Source: Haloarcula ordinaria (GTDB lineage Archaea; Halobacteriota; Halobacteria; Halobacteriales; Haloarculaceae). Taken from it: a stretch of DNA of 64,000 bases. The translations under genes and the position numbers were made by a program. The notes beneath the pieces were generated by a model. The model searched no databases. It was not told the origin of the DNA and saw only the letters and a list, made by a program, of their open reading frames with translations. This document shows, in pieces, positions 53,350-62,449 of this stretch. How positions within the stretch are numbered: position 1 is the first letter of the stretch; each line of letters begins with the position of its first letter. The stretch spans positions 2,294,001-2,358,000 of the forward strand of contig NZ_CP119789.1 in NCBI RefSeq assembly GCF_029338275.1, read 5' to 3'.

Positions 53350-54642
53350 ATGGACGTCACTATCGCGAACTCGACGGTGCGCGGGACAGCGAAGGCCCCG
53401 CCGTCGAAGAGCTACACGCACCGTGCGATTCTCGCTGCCGGGTACGCCGAGTCGGCCCAGGTCCACGACCCGCTCGTGAGCGCTGACACGCGGGCGACGA
53501 TGCGAGCAGTCGAGGCCTACGGCGGCAGCGTCGACCGCTCGGCCGACGATTCGACGCTCGACGTCGACGGCTTCCACGGCCGCCCCGAGACACCCGACGA
53601 CGTCATCGACTGTGCGAACAGTGGAACGACGACCAGACTCGTCACCGCGACCGCCGCCCTCCAGGACAACCTCACCGTGCTCACCGGCGACGACTCACTC
53701 CGGTCACGCCCCCAGGGGGCACTACTCGACGCCATCGAGCAACTCGGCGGCCGCGCCGAAAGTACCCGAGCGAACGACCAGGCGCCGCTGGTGGTGGGCA
53801 GTGGGGTCGGCGGCGGGTCGGTCGCCATCCCCGGCGACGTCTCCTCGCAGTACATCACGGCGCTGCTGATGGCCGGCGCGGTCACGGACGAGGGTATCGA
53901 CATCGAGCTGACGACGGCGCTGAAGTCCTCTCCATACGTCGATATCACGCTCGAAGTACTGGAGGCGTTCGGGGTCGACGCCGAGCAGACCGACGACGGC
54001 TACTCGGTGGCCGGCGGACAGACATACGACCCCGTCGGCGGCGAGTATCACGTCCCAGGCGACTTCTCGTCTATCAGCTACCTGCTGTCGATGGGGGCCC
54101 TGGCCGCCGAGGACGAACTCGTCGTCACGTCGGCGTTCCCGAGCGCGCAGGGGGACATCGCCATCGTCGAGGTCCTGGAGCGGATGGGCGCCGACCTGGA
54201 GTGGGACCGCGACGCGGGTGAACTCACCGTCCGGAACTCCAACCTGGAGGGCGTCGAGGTCGGTGTCGAAGACACGCCCGACCTGCTCCCGACCATCGCG
54301 ACGCTCGGGGCGGCCGCCGACGGAGTCACGCGTATCACGGACGCAGAACACGTCCGGTACAAGGAGACCGACCGCGTGAGTGCGATGGCCGAGGAGCTCA
54401 CCGCGATGGGTGCCGTCGTCGAGGAACACGAGGATTCGCTGGTCGTCTACGGGGAGGATACGGAGTTGACTGGGGCCACCGTGGACGGGCGAGCTGACCA
54501 CCGTATCATCATGTCGCTTGCAGTCGCTGGACTGGTCGCCGACGGCGAGACGACCGTCACGGGCGCCGAACACGTCGACGTCTCGTTCCCGGCCTTCTTC
54601 GACGTGCTCTCGGAACTCGGTGCATCGGTCACCCGGACGTAG
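53350..54642 (+). CDS. aroA: 3-phosphoshikimate 1-carboxyvinyltransferase (EPSP synthase)
   Basis: 430 residues from ATG 53350. Joins shikimate 3-phosphate and phosphoenolpyruvate in the shikimate pathway. Motifs: [15 protein letters not shown] (substrate lysine), [74 protein letters not shown] and [17 protein letters not shown]. All catalytic residues are in place. aroC follows at 56287, separated by three regulatory genes on the other strand. Confidence 0.97.
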   Translation: MDVTIANSTVRGTAKAPPSKSYTHRAILAAGYAESAQVHDPLVSADTRATMRAVEAYGGSVDRSADDSTLDVDGFHGRPETPDDVIDCANSGTTTRLVTATAALQDNLTVLTGDDSLRSRPQGALLDAIEQLGGRAESTRANDQAPLVVGSGVGGGSVAIPGDVSSQYITALLMAGAVTDEGIDIELTTALKSSPYVDITLEVLEAFGVDAEQTDDGYSVAGGQTYDPVGGEYHVPGDFSSISYLLSMGALAAEDELVVTSAFPSAQGDIAIVEVLERMGADLEWDRDAGELTVRNSNLEGVEVGVEDTPDLLPTIATLGAAADGVTRITDAEHVRYKETDRVSAMAEELTAMGAVVEEHEDSLVVYGEDTELTGATVDGRADHRIIMSLAVAGLVADGETTVTGAEHVDVSFPAFFDVLSELGASVTRT

Positions 54643-54708
54643 AGCGAGCACTCAGCGTTGGTGTATCACTTCACTGTCTCGCACGCCGGGATCTGCTTGG
54701 CTGCGCTA

Positions 54709-54996
54709 CTACTCGAACGAGGTCACGTGTAGATCTCCCGGCTCGGAGAAGTAGACCGCCGTACCGGCGTACTGGAAGGCGATTTCATACTCCGAGTCGG
54801 CCTGGCTGTCGGCGAGTCTGTCGAGGGCTTCGGGGTCGACAGCGTCGTACAGCGGCGGAAGGTCGACCGGGTCAGTGTCCGTGAGTGCAGCGACGGACCG
54901 AACCACCCGCTCACTGGGTTTCGTATCGTCCGCCGGGTCGTGGGGGTCTCGCACGGTCCCCGTCGACGTGCCGAGCAGCTCGTCTCCCTCGCGCAT
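54709..54996 (-). CDS. HalOD1-type output domain protein
   Basis: 95 residues. SERVVRSVAALTDTDPVDLPPLYDAVDPEALDRL (split: VVRSVAALTDTDP and DLPPLYDAVDPEALDRL) then EIAFQYAGTAVYFSEPGDLHV is the layout of the haloarchaeal HalOD1 domain, seen at the ends of signalling proteins and alone. It begins three bases after the stop of the HTH gene 55000-55353, so the two are one operon. The function is presumed regulatory. Confidence 0.75.
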   Translation of the reverse strand: MREGDELLGTSTGTVRDPHDPADDTKPSERVVRSVAALTDTDPVDLPPLYDAVDPEALDRLADSQADSEYEIAFQYAGTAVYFSEPGDLHVTSFE

Positions 54997-54999
54997 CGT

Positions 55000-55353
55000 T
55001 CAGTCGTCTGCTCGTTGCTTCGGGCTCGCCGCCTCGGGGGGCACCAGCTGGGGGCTCACAGTCCCGATCGGAAGTCTGTAGACGAGCGCGTTCAGCGAAA
55101 CTGTCCGTTCCTGTGGGTCCCAGTCGATAAGGTCGGCTTTCGCGAGGGCCGGCAGCGCGGTATGGTGCAGATGGGCGAGGACTGCGGCGTCCGTGCCGCC
55201 GTCTGTAGGCGGACTATCGGACAGCTCGGTGGCCAGCTCCTCGAGCGCCATCTCGCCATTGCCATCGAAGAGCGTCTGGAGGACCGTCCGTCGTTCTTCG
55301 CTAGCGAGCGCGCGGAAGATATTGTCCCAGTCTGCCTGCTCGGTGTGTCTCAT
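55000..55353 (-). CDS. Winged-helix regulator (resembles DUF7344)
   Basis: 117 residues. NIFRALASEERRTVLQTLFD is the first helix pair of an ArsR-like winged helix, followed by ALEELATELSD, HLHHTALPALAKADLIDWDPQERTV and a final strand region. This plan is common to haloarchaeal DUF7344 proteins. A GTTGATAC element 24-31 bases upstream of the ATG marks the promoter. It forms an operon with the HalOD1 protein. Confidence 0.75.
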   Translation of the reverse strand: MRHTEQADWDNIFRALASEERRTVLQTLFDGNGEMALEELATELSDSPPTDGGTDAAVLAHLHHTALPALAKADLIDWDPQERTVSLNALVYRLPIGTVSPQLVPPEAASPKQRADD

Positions 55354-55497
55354 CTACGAAAGTTGTTCGATTGCAGGTATCAACAGCATACTCCTTGTTA
55401 TTTCAGGGCTTTTATAACCAGAGTAAGCACGTATTTCTAAGACTTCTCGAAGATATGTGCATGTTATATCAGTTATCGGGGGCCGTTTCGACCATAT

Positions 55498-56166
55498 TCA
55501 CCGGTTACTCAGGTCGGCAGCCGACTGCTCTAGAAGCACCTTCCGCAACACCTTGTTCGCACCACGGCGGACGTTTTCCGAGGTCGTTTGCTCGGTGATA
55601 CCGATCTCCTCGCCGATCTCCCCGAGCGTGGTCCCGCGCGGAACCTCGAAGTAACCGTTCTCTACTGCGAGCATCAGGGCCGCCCGCTGTGACTCGGTCA
55701 GTCCGAACGAGTAGCCACCCGCCTGCTCGTCGGACAGCGTGTAGACGCGTTCGAGCGTGAACGAGATGTCGTGTTCGGTACAGTAGTTGTGGAAGTTCGC
55801 CAGTCCCGAGTGGTCGTCGAAACGGAGCCGGAAGGTCCACTGCTCGTTGCCCGCGGCCTCCAGTATCGTCGCATTGACTTCCGCCATGCCGTAGACGAGG
55901 CTCTCGACGTTCTCGTTCCACTGGACCCGATAGAGCCCCTGCCCGTCGATGTAGTCGAGCGCCGTGAGTGACTCGATACTCTCGTCGGCGCGGACGTGCT
56001 GCTCGAACTCGTCCAGGTCCACCCCGGAGACCCAAACGTACGGCATCACACGTCTCGACGCCGGAACGACCCGCTCCATCTCGACGTGTGTCCCCGCTTC
56101 CATCGAGAGGACCTGCCCCAGGATGAACTCGCTCGAGTCGATGGTGAATTTCGCGATTACGGACAT
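55498..56166 (-). CDS. Bacterio-opsin-activator (Bat)-type HTH regulator
   Basis: 222 residues. The N-terminal two thirds (SVIAKFTIDSSEFILGQVL ... VMPYVWVSG ... LANFHNYCTEHDISFTLERVY) is the Bat-associated sensor domain. The C-terminus is a HTH_10-type helix-turn-helix: GLTESQRAALMLAVENGYFEVPRG and GEIGEEIGITEQTTSENVRRG. Haloarchaea carry many such regulators; the ligand and targets are unknown. A TTTATGC element at about 56192-56198 is 26-32 bases ahead of the ATG. The 144-base AT-rich gap after it (55354-55497) holds no gene. Confidence 0.88.
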   Translation of the reverse strand: MSVIAKFTIDSSEFILGQVLSMEAGTHVEMERVVPASRRVMPYVWVSGVDLDEFEQHVRADESIESLTALDYIDGQGLYRVQWNENVESLVYGMAEVNATILEAAGNEQWTFRLRFDDHSGLANFHNYCTEHDISFTLERVYTLSDEQAGGYSFGLTESQRAALMLAVENGYFEVPRGTTLGEIGEEIGITEQTTSENVRRGANKVLRKVLLEQSAADLSNR

Positions 56167-56286
56167 TCAGATTGGACGAGATTCTCCTCGTAACAGCATA
56201 AACCCACGCATCGGCACGGTCACCGCGACGCCGACGCTGACCGTCACCTACAAGGTTCAAATGCCCCCGTCCCTCAATTCGGGATA

Positions 56287-57534
56287 ATGAACGGCAACGA
56301 GTTCGGTCGTCTCTTTCGGATGACGACCTACGGCGAGTCACACGGGAAGGCGATGGGCTGTACCGTCTCGGGCGTCCCGGCCGGCGTCGAGCTCTCCGAA
56401 GCGGAGATACAGGAGGACCTCGACCGGCGCAAGCCCGGTCAGTCGATGATAACCACATCGCGCGGGGAACCGGACGAGGTGACCATCAACTCGGGCCTGC
56501 AGGACGGCTACACGACCGGCACCCCCATCGGGATGGTCATCCAGAACAAGGACGCCCGCTCGGGCAAGTACGAGCCGTTCATCACGGCACCCCGCCCCTC
56601 GCACGGCGACTACACCTACTCGGCGAAGTTCGGGACCCGTAACTGGGGCGGTGGCGGCCGGTCGTCGGCCCGCGAGACCGTCAACTGGGTCGCGGCCGGC
56701 GGCGTCGCGAAGCAGGTACTGGCCCAGTCCGACTACGACGTGACCATCAAGGCCCACGTCTGCCAGATCGGCGACGTCGAGGCCGGCCCGGTCACCTTCG
56801 AGGACATCCTCGAACATAGCGAGGAAAACGAGGTCCGGTGTGCCGACCCCGACGCGGCCGAGGAGATGCGCGACGTGGCCGACCAGCACCAGAAAGAGGG
56901 GGACTCCATCGGCGGCGCTATCTACTTCGAGTGCCGCGGCGTCCCGTCCGGACTCGGTGCGCCCCGGTTCGACAGCTTCCCCTCCCGGCTCGCACAGGCG
57001 ATGTACTCCATCCCGGCGGTCAACGACTTCGAGTACGGCATCGGCCGCGAGGCCCGGACGACCCGCGGGAGCGACTACAACGAGGACTGGGAGTTCGACG
57101 AGAGCGAGGCGACGGCCCCGGAATCCGCGAGCGACGAGGAGTCGCGAGCGAGGGGCCACCCGACGCCCGTCGGCAACGACCACGGGGGCATCCAGGGCGG
57201 CATCACGACCGGCCAACCAATCTACGGCGAGGTATCCTGGCATCCGCCGGTCTCGATTCCCAAGACCCAGACGACCGTCGACTGGGAGACCGGCGAGGAG
57301 AAAGAGATTACCGTCACCGGGCGCCACGACCCCGTCCTCCCGCCGCGGGCGGTCCCCGTCGTCGAGGCGATGCTGTACTGTACGGTGCTAGACTTCATGC
57401 TCCTCGGTGGCCGACTCAACCCGGACCGGCTCGACGACCGCCCCGGCGAGTACGACACCGACTACCACCCGTCCAGTCCGCAGAACGACCCCGAGGACGC
57501 GGGCACCCACGCGAAACCGGTCGACGAGGACTGA
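56287..57534 (+). CDS. aroC: Chorismate synthase
   Basis: 415 residues, with an insertion of about 30 acidic residues (EATAPESASDEESRARGHP, near residue 280) typical of halophile forms. Final step of the shikimate pathway, needs reduced FMN. Motifs: TYGESHGKAMGCTVSGVPAG, DLDRRKPGQS, NWGGGGRSSARETVNWVAAG, GNDHGGIQGGITTGQPI and RHDPVLPPRAVPVVEAM. The ATG follows a CAAGGTTCAAAT element by about 25-35 bases. Confidence 0.97.
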   Translation: MNGNEFGRLFRMTTYGESHGKAMGCTVSGVPAGVELSEAEIQEDLDRRKPGQSMITTSRGEPDEVTINSGLQDGYTTGTPIGMVIQNKDARSGKYEPFITAPRPSHGDYTYSAKFGTRNWGGGGRSSARETVNWVAAGGVAKQVLAQSDYDVTIKAHVCQIGDVEAGPVTFEDILEHSEENEVRCADPDAAEEMRDVADQHQKEGDSIGGAIYFECRGVPSGLGAPRFDSFPSRLAQAMYSIPAVNDFEYGIGREARTTRGSDYNEDWEFDESEATAPESASDEESRARGHPTPVGNDHGGIQGGITTGQPIYGEVSWHPPVSIPKTQTTVDWETGEEKEITVTGRHDPVLPPRAVPVVEAMLYCTVLDFMLLGGRLNPDRLDDRPGEYDTDYHPSSPQNDPEDAGTHAKPVDED

Positions 57535-57535
57535 G

Positions 57536-58162
57536 ATGGACGCGAACCAGGAATCGATGTCCAACCCGTTCGGGATGGACGAGGCCTGTCAGAACTGCGA
57601 CGCGCTCTGTGCGACCCGCGAGACCGTCGTCCACGGCTACGGCGACGTCGGTGCGGAGTTCCTCTTCCTGGGCCCCGCTCCGAGTGAGGGTGCGGACGCC
57701 TCCGGCATCCCGTTCACGGGCGAGCGCGAGCGGGAGCTCCTGGATATCCTCACGGCCGTCGACATGTGCGAGGACCCCGACGCCGACGAACCGGCGCTCC
57801 CCAACGCCTTCCTCACGTACGTCACGCGCTGTCGACACCCCGACCGCGAGGCGACCGAGGAGGAGGTGGTGAACTGCGAGCCGTATCTCAACAGCGAGAT
57901 ACGGATGATCAACCCCGAAATCCTCGTCCCCGTCGGCCAGCGCCCGCTCGAAGAGTTGGCCTTCGAGTACACGACGGAGCGCGCCGAGGACCTGGACGTG
58001 ACCGAACGGCACGCGACGACGATTCGCGGGCGGGGGTTCGAAATCATCCCGATGATGGCCCCCGTCGAGCAGACCGACGAGGAGCGGACCGCGTTCCTCG
58101 ACCACTTCAGCGAGACGCTGGGCCGGGACTATCGACAGACGAAGGGGCGTCGGGGCCGGTAA
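57536..58162 (+). CDS. Uracil-DNA glycosylase family protein (family 4-like)
   Basis: 208 residues from ATG 57536, two bases after the aroC stop region; a second ATG at 57557 is possible. The N-terminal CQNCDALC could hold part of an Fe-S cluster, with other cysteines in VTRCRHP and NCEPYL as in family-4 UDGs. Motif A is FLGPAPSEGADASGIPFTG and later ILVPVGQRPLEELAF. It is expected to excise uracil or related damage from DNA. The catalytic loop differs from well-studied members, so the lesion specificity is uncertain. Confidence 0.82.
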   Translation: MDANQESMSNPFGMDEACQNCDALCATRETVVHGYGDVGAEFLFLGPAPSEGADASGIPFTGERERELLDILTAVDMCEDPDADEPALPNAFLTYVTRCRHPDREATEEEVVNCEPYLNSEIRMINPEILVPVGQRPLEELAFEYTTERAEDLDVTERHATTIRGRGFEIIPMMAPVEQTDEERTAFLDHFSETLGRDYRQTKGRRGR

Positions 58163-58230
58163 CACCGAGCTGTTCCCGTTTCCGACAGCTAGTCGTAGGA
58201 TAGCCGTGTGGCGGACCGAACCGCTCCCCG

Positions 58231-58797
58231 CTAGATGGATTTGAGAATCTCGCGCTGCATCTCCATCTTCCGCGTCTTGTAGTTTATCTCAACGGGGTCG
58301 ACGTCACCGATCTCCTCCGGACGGAAGACGAACTCCAGGGCGTCGAAGTCGAGGTGTGCCTCGATGCCGTCGGGGACGCTGACGAGGTACTCCTCTAATG
58401 TGTCGTCCGAGACGAGCGCGAGGGCGTCCTGCTGGCCCAGCAGGTAGAATTCGGCCATGTCCGGGATATTCGTGCCTTTGTTCTTGCCGAGACTGTTCTT
58501 GATCTTTGGCTTGATGCTACTTGACTCGTTTTTCCGTGCGGGCGTGAACATCAGGTCGGTCTCGTACTTGAACTCGATGTCGAACCCCAACTCCGCGTCC
58601 CTGAAGTCACGGCCCTGCTCGTCGACCCAGTTCAGTCGGCCACCGGAGAACTCCGCCACGCCCTGCTCAATGAAGTCTGACTTGTCGAAGCGGTCCTGCG
58701 CCCGGTTGAGCTGTGACCCGAGTGAGACGATGAGCGTCGCGTAGCGTTCCGAATCGATTGCCGCTCGGAGCTCGTCAGCGTACGACCTGGCATCCAT
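58231..58797 (-). CDS. Candidate type II restriction endonuclease
   Basis: 188 residues from ATG 58797. It lies directly downstream of two DNA methyltransferases on the same strand (47-base gap to the nearer). The segment FRDAELGFDIEFKYETDLMF, around Asp73, Glu75 and Lys77, fits a PD-(D/E)xK active site, followed by a basic region (PARKNESSSIKPKIKNSLGKNKG in parts) likely to touch DNA. G+C at 58460-58560 is visibly lower than around it, a sign of recent transfer. No family is recognised; the assignment rests on the position and the ExK motif. Confidence 0.65.
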   Translation of the reverse strand: MDARSYADELRAAIDSERYATLIVSLGSQLNRAQDRFDKSDFIEQGVAEFSGGRLNWVDEQGRDFRDAELGFDIEFKYETDLMFTPARKNESSSIKPKIKNSLGKNKGTNIPDMAEFYLLGQQDALALVSDDTLEEYLVSVPDGIEAHLDFDALEFVFRPEEIGDVDPVEINYKTRKMEMQREILKSI

Positions 58798-58844
58798 GTT
58801 GTCTCCAGTTACGGACCGCCGAACATAAATCCCGAGTGCGAGTC

Positions 58845-60095
58845 TCAATCGAACGAACTCAGCGTCTGCTGGCGTCCCGGGAGCGACTTCGTCTTCAGCC
58901 CGTCGGGGTCGTCGGCGACCTCGACGTGGCCGCGGTGGGCGATGAGGATGCGGTCGATCTCCGTCGCCTCGCCCTTCGTCTCACCCCAGATGCGCGAGAC
59001 CTTCTCGTTGTCGGGGACCCTGTCCTCGACGATTCGCCCGACCTCGAACCCGTCCATCGGCGCGACCACCTCGTCCGCCACCTCCTTCGCGAGGTTGATG
59101 GTCTCACCCCCCTGGTCGACGTCGCCGATGACGAACGCGGCGACGCCGCCCTCGCTGTCGAGCACCTCGTCGGCGACGGCGAACGTCTCCGTCATGAACT
59201 CGAGATACGCCTCGAGGTCCAGCTCGTCGTCGAGTCGGTCGTCGACCACGTCGGGTTCCTCGTCCAAGAACCACAGTCGAATCCAGTTGTACAGGCCGTA
59301 CTTGAGGACCTTGAGGTACGGCGGCGAGGTGAAGATGAGGTCCACACCGTCGACGTCGTCGATGTCTGCCAGCGTCTCGGGCAGGTCGCGCGCGTCGCCG
59401 AAGACGGCGTGACCCCTTTGAGCGGGTTCCCCGTCGTGGTATATCGTGTGGAGCCGCGTCTCCAGTTTGTCGAACACGTCCCGCCTGGGCGGTTCGAGTC
59501 CCTCCTCCTCGATGTAGTCGCTCACGTACCCCTCAGACATGGAGAAGGTGTTGGGCATCGAGACGGAGAGGTACTGGCCGCTCTGGCCGTGCATGATGCC
59601 AAGGAGAAGCGCCGTGACGAACGTATCGATCTGCGAGAGCGACCTGAGGTCTGCCGGGATACCGTTCTCACCGAGTCCAAATTCGCGTTTCAGGTAGACC
59701 AGCTGTGCCAGCGTGTGGTCGTGGTACAGCATCTGGACCTTCTCCGGGACGTGTTCGGTCTCCGGCGGGTCGTAGTCCAGCCGCAGATCTTCGATTCGCT
59801 GGTGCACCGACTCGGCCGAGGGCGGGTCGACTTTCGCCCGCGTCAGCACGTAGGCCATCGGATTCAGGTCGTTCCCGACGCCGACGCGGCCGTCGACGCA
59901 GGCCTGGAGCGGGGCGGTGCCGCGGCCAGAGAACGGGTCGAGGACGACGTCGCCCTCGTCAGTCAGTTTCTGGATGAAGTAGTGGGGGAGCGACGCCGGG
60001 AACATCCCCATGTAGGAGCACATGGGGTGGAAGCTGTGCTCCCACTTCCGCTTGAGCGTCCGCCACTCGGGCCGGATGTCGTCGAGGCTTCCCAT
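58845..60095 (-). CDS. DNA methyltransferase with SPPY motif (N4-cytosine type likely)
   Basis: 416 residues. SAM-binding motif I is DPFSGRGTA at residues 53-61 and catalytic motif IV is TSPPYLKVL at 256-264, so motif I precedes IV. SPPY favours N4-cytosine, less often N6-adenine, methylation. The N-terminus carries FHPMCSYMGMFP. The start is ATG 60095, with a CAATATCC element 24-33 bases ahead. It is the second gene of a run, methyltransferase, methyltransferase, endonuclease. Confidence 0.88.
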   Translation of the reverse strand: MGSLDDIRPEWRTLKRKWEHSFHPMCSYMGMFPASLPHYFIQKLTDEGDVVLDPFSGRGTAPLQACVDGRVGVGNDLNPMAYVLTRAKVDPPSAESVHQRIEDLRLDYDPPETEHVPEKVQMLYHDHTLAQLVYLKREFGLGENGIPADLRSLSQIDTFVTALLLGIMHGQSGQYLSVSMPNTFSMSEGYVSDYIEEEGLEPPRRDVFDKLETRLHTIYHDGEPAQRGHAVFGDARDLPETLADIDDVDGVDLIFTSPPYLKVLKYGLYNWIRLWFLDEEPDVVDDRLDDELDLEAYLEFMTETFAVADEVLDSEGGVAAFVIGDVDQGGETINLAKEVADEVVAPMDGFEVGRIVEDRVPDNEKVSRIWGETKGEATEIDRILIAHRGHVEVADDPDGLKTKSLPGRQQTLSSFD

Positions 60096-60174
60096 TGGTA
60101 ACTCCTGCTCCGGTGCGGATATTGAACCCGGCGATAATCAATTCGGTGGCTCGGTCGCTGACAGTAACGGACCG

Positions 60175-60906
60175 TCAGTCAGTCAATGCCGCGAGGGTCT
60201 CGGTGAACACGTCCTTCGCGTTGGCGTTCAGGTCCCCGAGTACCGCGTCGCTTCCCTGCTGCGCGGCCGCGATGCCGACGACGCCGGAACCGGCCAGCGG
60301 GTCGAACACCGTGTCCGCCGGTTCCGAGAAGTGGTCGAGGAGCACCCTGACGACCTTGGGTGGCAGTCGAGTCGGGTACTTCGGCATCTCGCGGAGGTAG
60401 TTACGCTTGATGTCGAGCACCGAAAGATTGGCTTCACCCTCCTGGCAGTGGTCGTAGGAACACTCGTTCGAGTAGTACCAGTCGTCGCCCTTGACCATCC
60501 AGAACAGCTCGTAGACGTTGTGTGCGGGCCTGAGTTTGCAGTACGGGGCGAAGTTGTACGCCCAGTAGAGCTTGCCCTCGAGCGTCCACTCGTCGTGTTC
60601 CAGGACGGCCTGGTGGACGAGGTGGCTGTTGTCCTTCCCGGAGAAGACGATGGCCTGGCCCTCGTCGTGCGTGTTGCGCTCGAGCACCTCCAGCAAAGCG
60701 GCGATCTTCTCGCCGTACTCCGCCGACTCCCACTCGACGTAGCCGTCGACCACTCTCGAGGTGTCGCGGTTGTAGTTGCTCGCTTTGCCGTCGAACTCGA
60801 GGCCGAACGGCGGGTCCGTTATCGCCAGGTCCGCGTCGACGTCTTCCCACTCGGTCATGTCGGCGAGCGAATACTCGACGCGGTCGGCGACGGGGGACGC
60901 AGTCAT
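60175..60906 (-). CDS. DNA methyltransferase, beta-class motif order
   Basis: 243 residues from ATG 60906, which has a TATA box (CATTTATA, minus strand, 60930-60937) 24-31 bases ahead; the frame extends to 60996 but that is not used. Catalytic motif IV is TDPPFG at 30-35 and motif I (FDPLAGSGVVGIA) follows at about 201-213, the beta-class arrangement, opposite to its neighbour. It would methylate adenine N6 or cytosine N4. It heads the RM cassette. The target site is unknown. Confidence 0.88.
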   Translation of the reverse strand: MTASPVADRVEYSLADMTEWEDVDADLAITDPPFGLEFDGKASNYNRDTSRVVDGYVEWESAEYGEKIAALLEVLERNTHDEGQAIVFSGKDNSHLVHQAVLEHDEWTLEGKLYWAYNFAPYCKLRPAHNVYELFWMVKGDDWYYSNECSYDHCQEGEANLSVLDIKRNYLREMPKYPTRLPPKVVRVLLDHFSEPADTVFDPLAGSGVVGIAAAQQGSDAVLGDLNANAKDVFTETLAALTD

Positions 60907-60929
60907 TGGCGGGCACCACACTATCGCGG

Positions 60930-60937
60930 TATAAATG
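60930..60937 (-). promoter_or_regulatory. TATA box of the restriction-modification cassette
   Basis: CATTTATA on the minus strand, 24-31 bases before the ATG of the first methyltransferase. It is the clearest promoter of the cassette. The 192-base gap 60907-61098 otherwise holds a CTTTACCC element for the zinc-ribbon gene on the plus strand. Confidence 0.5.
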
Positions 60938-61098
60938 CGTTCTGAACGGGGCCGCGCGTCCACCTGGTCGGGGCCCGCCAGTGAAGAGCCGGACACGCCG
61001 AGAGCGGCCGATATAATGAAACAAAGGTCTGCTACAGCACTAAATCCTCCTCATAGGTAGCCTCTTTACCCTATGCTTTCAGAAGCACCACTCGAGCG

Positions 61099-61356
61099 AT
61101 GACCTCCCCCGACCGAACGGCCCTCGCGAAGGCGACGCTCTTCTGCCCTGACTGCGGACACCGGAGTCGGTACGACGGCGACTGGCTCGTCGTCGAGCGG
61201 ACGGGCACGCGAGCACTCCACTGCCCCGAATGTCACACGACGGTAATCGCCCGGTCCACAGGAGAGTCGCCGGTCTCACCCACGACCCTCTGGGACCGCT
61301 GGACGGAAAATCTTCGGACCTGGCAGGACTTCTGGTGGCAACGACTCACACCGTGA
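61099..61356 (+). CDS. Small zinc-ribbon protein (paralogue of 21727)
   Basis: 85 residues. CPDCGHRSRYDGDW ... HCPECHTTV forms one zinc ribbon, as in the protein at 21727-21921. The C-terminus adds an aromatic tail (TLWDRWTENLRTWQDFWWQRL) that may be an amphipathic helix. It has its own promoter, divergent from the RM cassette. The function is unknown. Confidence 0.72.
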   Translation: MTSPDRTALAKATLFCPDCGHRSRYDGDWLVVERTGTRALHCPECHTTVIARSTGESPVSPTTLWDRWTENLRTWQDFWWQRLTP

Positions 61357-61495
61357 CGCCGGCGTCGCCGAGCAGTCCGCGACGAACCGGACGGTGGATT
61401 CGCTACCACAGCAGTTCATCGCTGCTTGCAGGACGACTTTCCTCGCAGCAGCGATTCAAACAGTTCAGTCGGCCCTGCACTCGGACGCGCCGCGC

Positions 61496-61963
61496 TCAGT
61501 CGATGAGGTCGACCGTGAGCGGGTAGTCGTACACCACTCGCTCGCTGGCCCGGACTGTCGCCAGGACGACGATCACGATCCACGCGACCGCGAGGAGCGG
61601 AACCAGCAGGAAGCCGATACCGACGAGCAAGGAGAGTAGCGCCCCGAGCAGCAGCATCGTCCACGTGAGCTGGAAGTTCAGCGCCTCCTTGCCGCTCTCG
61701 TCGATGAACTCGCTCTCGTCTTTCTTGATGAGCCACACCAGGAGCGGGCCGAAGATGTTTCCGAACGGAACGACGAGGCCGCTGAACGCCGACGCGTGGA
61801 GGACCACCGCCCACGTCTGCTCGTCGTCGGTCACGCTGTTCTCGTCGCCAGCGGCTTCGCTGGTGTCGGACCCCGCGTCTGCTTCAGAGGACGCTGTTTC
61901 GGCAGGGTCGAACTCTTCAGCGGCGGAGTGGGCCGTGTCTGAGTCGTCGTCTTCGGAGACCAT
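61496..61963 (-). CDS. DUF4870-type small membrane protein
   Basis: 155 residues. A disordered acidic N-terminus (~45 residues) is followed by the DUF4870 core: TWAVVLHASAFSGLVVPFGNIFGPLLVWLIKKD with a first helix, FIDESGKEALNFQLTW, and two further helices. The WL-I-KK and GKEALNFQ motifs are the family mark. Function not established. The start is supported by ATTTTGTA at about 61984-61991. The 139-base gap after it (61357-61495) holds nothing. Confidence 0.82.
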   Translation of the reverse strand: MVSEDDDSDTAHSAAEEFDPAETASSEADAGSDTSEAAGDENSVTDDEQTWAVVLHASAFSGLVVPFGNIFGPLLVWLIKKDESEFIDESGKEALNFQLTWTMLLLGALLSLLVGIGFLLVPLLAVAWIVIVVLATVRASERVVYDYPLTVDLID

Positions 61964-62167
61964 ACTAGTTCCTCGACCGACGGATACAAAATAGATGTGG
62001 CCGGCTACAACCGTCCTCGGCGAGTCCTCACTAGGTTTACGGGTGAATTTGGCGGGTCCCCAACCCCCGCGATCAGCGATGACCGTGGAGTCCGTACCAC
62101 TGATACCAGGGACGATCCCGTCTTAGGAGGTGTATAACTATTATCTTGCTACCCATTAGCATACCGT

Positions 62168-62344
62168 ATGTTCGGATGGGCTACAAGCGTCTTAGTCGTC
62201 TGGCTGGTGGGGGCCGCAGTCCTCTGTCTGTTCCTCTACGGCGTCGGCGAACACGAGAGTGAGCGTCGCTCAGACGTCAGCAACAGGAACCCTGAAATCG
62301 GGGACGCCGGTCGACCCGGCTCCCAACGAGGCGAAACTGGCTGA
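62168..62344 (+). CDS. 58-residue single-helix membrane protein
   Basis: ATG 62168 opens MFGWATSVLVVWLVGAAVLC and one hydrophobic helix; a polar tail with GEHESERRSDVSN and GRPGSQRGETG follows, ending at TGA 62342-62344. An AACTATTATC element lies 22-31 bases before the ATG, supporting a leaderless start. No function is evident. The remaining 61964-62167 gap contains only that promoter and the promoter of the DUF4870 gene. Confidence 0.6.
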   Translation: MFGWATSVLVVWLVGAAVLCLFLYGVGEHESERRSDVSNRNPEIGDAGRPGSQRGETG

Positions 62345-62449
62345 TTGAGAGACAGTCGACGGGAGAGAGTGCCGACGGTGACAGTGGTAGGGACGCCATC
62401 CAGGGTATCGACGTCGGATTTTCCGCGTTCGGATTACAGCCGTCGAGGG

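Noticed and set aside
53169..53360. 63-codon minus-strand frame between aroA and the HTTM partner
   Set aside because: Arg/Ser-rich, no promoter of its own, and it overlaps the likely aroA promoter.
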